DNA of 64,000 nt, from NCBI RefSeq assembly GCF_037975245.1, contig NC_092575.1, positions 3,378,501 through 3,442,500 on the forward strand. Direction: 5' to 3'. This DNA is from Apostichopus japonicus. Its lineage: Eukaryota; Echinodermata; Holothuroidea; Aspidochirotida; Stichopodidae. Under the pieces are notes generated by a model. That model was not told the DNA's origin, ran no database searches, and saw only the letters and a program-made list of their open reading frames with translations. Below, in pieces: positions 61,401 to 64,000 of the stretch; positions within the stretch are counted from its first letter, which is position 1, and each line of letters opens with the position of its first letter. Both the position numbers and the translations under genes were made by a program.

Positions 61401-62913
61401 CACACCTATGCATCACAACAGTCATTGACACAATCTTCATTGGTGTCATGACGTCATGACACATACCAACAGCCACAAATATAGACACCGCAACAGTCAC
61501 TTACTCTACTTTCACTAGTATTATGACGTCATCAGTCTCAATTCCACCAGAACATTAAGTTACAATAGTATAAAACATAAAAGGTATCAATACTTTCGTC
61601 GTTTATTAATTCAAACAATCAACTTGTCACTTAACGTTAGGACATGACGCACCGCACTTTAAAACAGATGAAACCAACAAGTGGACACGTATGGAACGCG
61701 AAAAGAGCAAACTTATTTCGTTGCTAAGTTTAACGCAAGTTTAGACAACGACGTATGTCTAGACAACGAAATTTTAGACATCAACGTGAATATGAGCAAC
61801 ATCATGGTAAAACAGCAGCAACAACTTCAGATTATACAACACCAAACTGAGTTTAGACAACGAAAAAAGTGTGCCCTTTTCGTGTTCCATCGACACGAGC
61901 AAATGGTGGAATTTCAGCCGCGCGGGGGGGGGGGGGGTAAAGGTTAGGAGGGCTTTCGGAAAATAGTTTTGCCTGGACATGACAGTGGCGGTAGTTAAAA
62001 CCAATTTCTACACAACGCCATGCTCGACAGTGTACATATAATAACGTGTTAGTCATTCTGTGCACAAATTTTGAAATGGAACAGAAGAGGATCTTTTCCC
62101 ATGAACGGTCGCCACCGGTAACTTGCTAATTTCTTGACACCCCCTCTATATTATACAATTTTTATTTCTAAAAACGTAAATAAATACTAGGTAAATCGTT
62201 AAGTCTACCAGTAAATATAAATCGCTAACACGACATACCATGGCCTCTTTTTGGCACTGCTCTACTTTCATTTTTAGCAATGTTCTCATATAACCCATGA
62301 CAAGCAGGATAAAGTACTGACTGTTAAATCTAGAAATATTTTACAGCCGCGAGAACAGACCGCTGCATTAACAAGGCTAGGAAAATTAATGTGATTGATG
62401 AGTTCATATTCCTATTCTTGTTACCCTTTACATGACAGGTGGAGAGAGAGGTGGGTGGAGAGAGAGAGAGATAAGTGTGGCGGTGCGAATGTTTATTGCC
62501 TATTATGTTCTTACGTCGTAGTAAACGGGTAAATCCTAATCCTAATATACTTTATACTGGGAGCATAAGAGGATATAACCCCTAAGCACTTTAACAAAAT
62601 CGTCTCGCGTGAATCGAAGACCTATTCGGGCGAAAGTACAATTTGAACAACGTTCGGCGACGAATGATGATTTGAAAAAAGAAAGAAAGTAAACCGTTAA
62701 GGAATTTTGTTCAACTGCACTTACCTGACATACCGTATTCGAGACACTTCTGTATTCCGTCGCCAGTACTTCGGTCAGGTAAACAGGAAATATGACTACG
62801 CCTTGAATAAAGAATCCTTCCAGAAACTTCAGTGGAATAATGACAAGAGTTCGTTGACAGAAGGTACTACCAGCAGCACACACAAGAGTAAAGATTATAC
62901 CGAAAATAGCCGT
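42824..62913 (-). CDS. SVOP/SLC22-like major facilitator transporter, C-terminal half; N-terminus beyond window
   Basis: Exons in transcript order: 62913-62725, 53424-53299, 51440-51303, 49866-49814 (weak donor), 48478-48285, 47465-47345, 44185-44014, 43449-43336, 42832-42824. Phases agree throughout. MFS transporters of this group (organic ion/SV2/SVOP type) are 12-helix membrane carriers; substrates of SVOP itself are unknown. Visible: a hydrophobic pair with LEGFFIQGVVIFPVYLTEVL and E-Y-R (about TM3-4), YYLLPEFGWRGLTGLV (TM5-6), ILPSSPRQLALIGD (the L-P-E-S-x-R loop start), a cytoplasmic loop with RARMGEVRSVF, TM7-8, the TM8-9 loop IRCFGVKQ where D-R-x-G-R-R/K is usual, TDAYPTQFRATAFS (the E-x-Y-P-T-x-x-R motif) and FLPIETKQRPIEET-stop. 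The FLPIETK ending and loop resemble SVOP more than classical organic cation transporters. Loss of several charged motif residues may mean altered transport. Confidence 0.82.
43240..43255. repeat. Poly-G tract in a transporter intron
   Basis: A long G run followed by TGGGGG, one of many such tracts. Confidence 0.9.
43336..43449 (-). CDS. Transporter exon: last transmembrane helix
   Basis: The acceptor is TTTCTCACAG and the donor ATAGAG|GTAAGA. It encodes LLSANNFILELCFFSTSSFI then TSMSLAFLPIETKQRPIE. Phase 0 on both sides, 38 codons. Confidence 0.85.
44014..44185 (-). CDS. Transporter exon: TM10-11 with Y-P-T-x-x-R motif
   Basis: The acceptor TTCTTCTTTTAG completes an Arg codon from the previous exon; the donor is TCCGAG|GTAACT. 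It encodes WLVIACSVVSSAVARASANL then MVVYTTDAYPTQFRATAFSV. The family motif E-x-Y-P-T-x-x-R is kept with D for E. Confidence 0.88.
44186..47344 (-). other. Transporter intron
   Basis: Nothing coding recognised. It has a C run near 45205-45228 and a G run near 45591-45606. The open frames at 44322-44510 (+), 45667-45906 (-) and 46862-47062 (-) have no family match or splice context. Confidence 0.55.
47345..47465 (-). CDS. Transporter exon: TM8-9 loop and TM9
   Basis: The acceptor is CATTTACAG and the donor CAAAG|GTATGT. It encodes SMVIVPMIRCFGVKQNLFLT then TSIYTVVSIYVVTGVLLQQ. The position of D-R-x-G-R-R/K reads I-R-C-F-G-V-K, so the Asp and the Arg pair are missing. Confidence 0.82.
48285..48478 (-). 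CDS. Transporter exon: TM7-8
   Basis: The acceptor is CTCTTTTCAG and the donor AGCAG|GTAAGA. It encodes YLTQFAVIGAQLGGSILLFN, then a loop with two N-x-S/T sites (NGSS, NITE), then LQVFSLGAAGELAG. The loop is probably extracellular. Confidence 0.82.
48479..49813 (-). other. Transporter intron with polypurine block
   Basis: No further exon recognised. It holds the polypurine tract at 49283-49487, given separately. Confidence 0.5.
49283..49487 (+). repeat. G-rich polypurine tract (GGAAGGGGA repeats)
   Basis: About 200 bp made almost only of G and A on the + strand, from units such as GGAAGGGGAGA and GGAAGGGGGA. The transcript strand (minus) is therefore C/T-rich. Reading frames over it are low-complexity Glu/Gly/Lys or Pro/Ser/Leu translations. 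Confidence 0.95.
49814..49866 (-). CDS. Probable short transporter exon: cytoplasmic loop
   Basis: A strong acceptor (TTCCTCTCTCTCTCACAG) opens a phase-0 frame ARMGEVRSVFRDRCASH plus two bases. These join the next exon as Leu, giving RARMGEVRSVFRDRCASHLY. This fits the R-G-R-M-x-x-L-F loop of SVOP-like proteins and repairs an otherwise incompatible phase between the neighbouring exons. The donor CTT|GTCAAT is poor, so the 3' boundary is uncertain. Confidence 0.5.
51303..51440 (-). CDS. Transporter exon: L-P-x-S-x-R loop
   Basis: The acceptor is CATCCAATCAG and the donor CAAGG|GTGATT. It encodes ILPSSPRQLALIGDNVKAYS then SLRYIFKLNGGKMQNGALRD and IGRIPR. The sequence matches the cytoplasmic start of the central loop in SVOP/SLC22 (L-P-E-S-x-R-x-x-x-x-x-G). 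Confidence 0.85.
51529..51700. repeat. Degenerate (GACTCGACTT)n-like repeat
   Basis: GAGTC/GACTC and CAAGTC/GACTTG words recur in both orientations (GTCAAGTCACTGACTT, GACTTGACTTGACTCGACTC). Low-complexity and possibly hairpin-forming. Confidence 0.7.
52245..52960 (+). repeat. Tandem repeat with period of about 62 bp, roughly a dozen units
   Basis: GTGCTGTTGTACATACATTG, GTGAACACCAAACAAACTCT and TTACGTACAGG recur near 52365, 52429 and 52491, nearly identical. More diverged units continue to about 52960 (TTAGTGAACATCACACT, TTACGCACAGG). Confidence 0.9.
53299..53424 (-). CDS. Transporter exon: TM5-6
   Basis: The acceptor is TTCTTTTTGATAG and the donor ATAGTA|GTAAGT. It encodes IGLAIGYSSTGLMAYYLLPE then FGWRGLTGLVCTIGVMNFIM and IV. 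G-W-R after the helix matches the L-G-W-R-W motif of SVOP-like proteins. Confidence 0.88.
53797..53840. mobile_element. hAT-like terminus, uncertain
   Basis: CAGGGGTTTTCAATTGG followed by GCGGGACCAAAG resembles the terminal sequence of many hAT transposons (CAGGGGT plus GGGCC words; GAGGGCCGGATGG occurs near 53997). No opposite inverted end was found. Confidence 0.25.
54096..54285 (+). repeat. 46-bp tandem repeat, 4 copies
   Basis: AAAACCTCGTAAAATATTCG then GTAATATCAAACTCATACA repeats near 54098, 54143, 54190 and 54237 with very few differences. Confidence 0.95.
57640..57762. repeat. Compound (AT)n microsatellite
   Basis: TAATATATTGAATATATA is repeated, followed by (AT)n with GTATATGTGTA interruptions. 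Confidence 0.9.
58323..58478. mobile_element. Small foldback element with AT core
   Basis: ACATCGACTAACATGTAACT (58323) is inverted as AGTTACATGTTAGTCGATGT (ending 58478). Symmetry continues through TTTTATATATTTTATATATA into an AT core. About 156 bp in total. Confidence 0.85.
59321..59376 (+). repeat. tRNA-derived SINE-like fragment
   Basis: GGGAGTAGCTCATTTCGTCA (A-box and D-arm-like) is followed 30 bases later by GGTTTATAGTTTGACTCCCG (T-arm-like, degenerate B-box). The spacing is short for a full tRNA and the T-loop deviates from the consensus, so it is a decayed SINE head rather than a functional tRNA. Confidence 0.45.
61146..61560 (+). repeat. 75/150-bp tandem array carrying five CRE palindromes
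   Basis: TGACGTCA occurs at 61224-61231, 61299-61306, 61374-61381, 61449-61456 and 61524-61531, exactly 75 bp apart. Alternate units are more alike (ACTCTACTTTCACTAGTATT before the 1st, 3rd and 5th; CACTATTTTCATTGGTGTCA-like before the 2nd and 4th), so the true unit is a 150-bp dimer. A degenerate sixth site lies near 61146. Confidence 0.95.
62725..62913 (-). CDS. Transporter exon: TM3-4 (most 5' exon in the window)
   Basis: The acceptor is CATTTTCCAG and the donor TGTCAG|GTAAGT, giving 63 codons, phase 0. It encodes TAIFGIIFTLVCAAGSTFCQ, then RTLVIIPLKFLEGFFIQGVV and YLTEVLATEYRSVSNTVCQ. Since it starts at an acceptor, not at the M of the open frame (62934), earlier exons must lie to the right of the window. 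Confidence 0.87.
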
Positions 62914-62937
62914 CTGGAAAATGAATAAATTCACAAA

Positions 62938-62978
<41 letters not shown>

Positions 62979-64000
62979 AGTAAATGACAAATTAACATTA
63001 CGTGCTTCGTCTCAATATTACCAATACATGTTGGCGAGGACATGTTGTATCATAGTTATTATTTCAAAAGCATTAGTTACTTAAGAAATAAAATCATTCG
63101 CGTATTCCTTAAACCTCTATTACTCGATCATCTCCCTCCCCTTCACCTCGCCCCCACCCCCAGCTAAAACTCCCTCTCCCGCCCCCCCCCCCCCAAAAAA
63201 AAACTCGCGTTCTTTCGACTATTGAGACATGAAGAGTTATACCAAAATCTAGAAATCGTTAGTTACATTGGGGTAGGAGAAGACGGTACTTTAAATTTGG
63301 CGGGAAAAGGAAGCGTCATACACAAATAGTTTACCGTACACGAGAAGACATGTCCTCACAAGTTCTCAACCGTCAAAAGGGAAGGGAAATTTTAATTAAA
63401 AAATACGCCACTTCTATAGTAACTGTCAAAATGTCGAAACTAGATTGCAATAAATCGTGAGTTATCTTTTCAAGTGCATGCACTCACCAACCTTTGAATG
63501 TTTTAATTTCCTCTCTCTCGTGTGTTGCATATATCATTTCCTACTACTTGAATGGGGTGTCATGTAAAACGTTGAACATTAACAAAGCCGATGTTTTCGT
63601 CTCTCTAGAATGTGATTCAATTAAGTTTCTCTATGTAACATGCCAATTTTGTCAACAGTCCTGATTAAAACATGAAAACATTAATTTATCGCGTCAGACT
63701 ACTTCAGACTAAGAGCAGAGTAAATTTAGGTTTAAAAGAGATTCCAAACTTGTGGTGGGAATTAACAAGGATATTCCGGTGACTATGTTAAACAAAATAG
63801 AAAAAAAATGCGGAAAATTTTCTCCGTCGCTATAAATATGTCTAGACTACATCCTCATTCATAGCATTTTTTTTTTATGGGAAAAATATGACAAATTTTT
63901 GGTGATATTTTATCAATGTATCTGGCAACAGCAGAATGAAGGATGTCATCAAGGCAAATTTCGAAGAAAATGTTATCATTTTTTTTATATTTATGATATC
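62914..64000 (-). other. Transporter intron running to the window edge
   Basis: An (AT)n tract lies at about 62941-62971 and a C run near 63180-63195. I could not identify the preceding exon (helices 1-2 with G-x-x-x-D-R-x-G-R-R), so it is probably beyond 64000. Confidence 0.5.

Larger units (their letters stand above)
53425..62724 (-). other. 9.3-kb transporter intron
   Basis: No exon recognised on either strand. It holds the repeats entered separately (54.1, 57.6, 58.3, 59.3 and 61.2 kb), a hAT-like end at 53.8 kb and several G runs. Open frames such as 55988-56263 (+) show repeated CCGAGGAC words but no domain. Confidence 0.6.

Noticed and set aside
61046..61459. 137-codon ORF with IPTDTxIDITIF repeats
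   Set aside because: Translation of the 75/150-bp array; the unit length is a multiple of three, which keeps the frame open by chance.

Overview
This is a eukaryotic, almost certainly animal, genomic window. It has short phased exons with GT/AG boundaries, long introns, AT-rich background, many (AT)n microsatellites and poly-G runs, and decayed transposon and SINE-like debris. There are no operons, ribosome binding sites, CRISPR arrays or intact RNA genes. The gene families fit an invertebrate; a marine deuterostome such as an echinoderm is my guess, and that part is weak inference.

Layout. (1) About 1.39-1.56 kb, + strand: the last exon of a gene starting left of the window, with a SUMO-like C-terminus of the NFATC2IP/NIP45-Rad60 type, followed by a 30-bp minisatellite that probably lies in its 3' UTR. 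(2) 9.29-25.97 kb, + strand: a complete 12-exon cyclic-nucleotide-gated channel alpha-type gene, with all intron phases closing to a 779-residue protein. Its 8.8-kb first intron holds a 4.4-kb inverted-repeat-bounded element, a small palindromic element, a 71-bp perfect inverted repeat and several AT microsatellites. (3) 30.85-38.08 kb, + strand: a complete 12-exon secreted subtilase (proteinase K-like) with two C-terminal CUB domains, 631 residues. Two decayed copies of its own CUB exons lie in intron 9 and 2 kb downstream. (4) 62.91-42.82 kb, - strand: the C-terminal half of an MFS transporter resembling SVOP/SLC22, nine exons, with its N-terminal half beyond the right edge. Its 9.3-kb intron holds several tandem repeats and a foldback element.

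The genes show no common pathway: a nuclear SUMO-like protein, a sensory-type ion channel, a secreted protease and a membrane transporter. The most unusual content is the subtilase-CUB architecture with its decaying exon duplications, the 4.4-kb element carrying spliced minus-strand ORF fragments, a three-copy MITE-like family, and an array of five CRE palindromes spaced exactly 75 bp apart.
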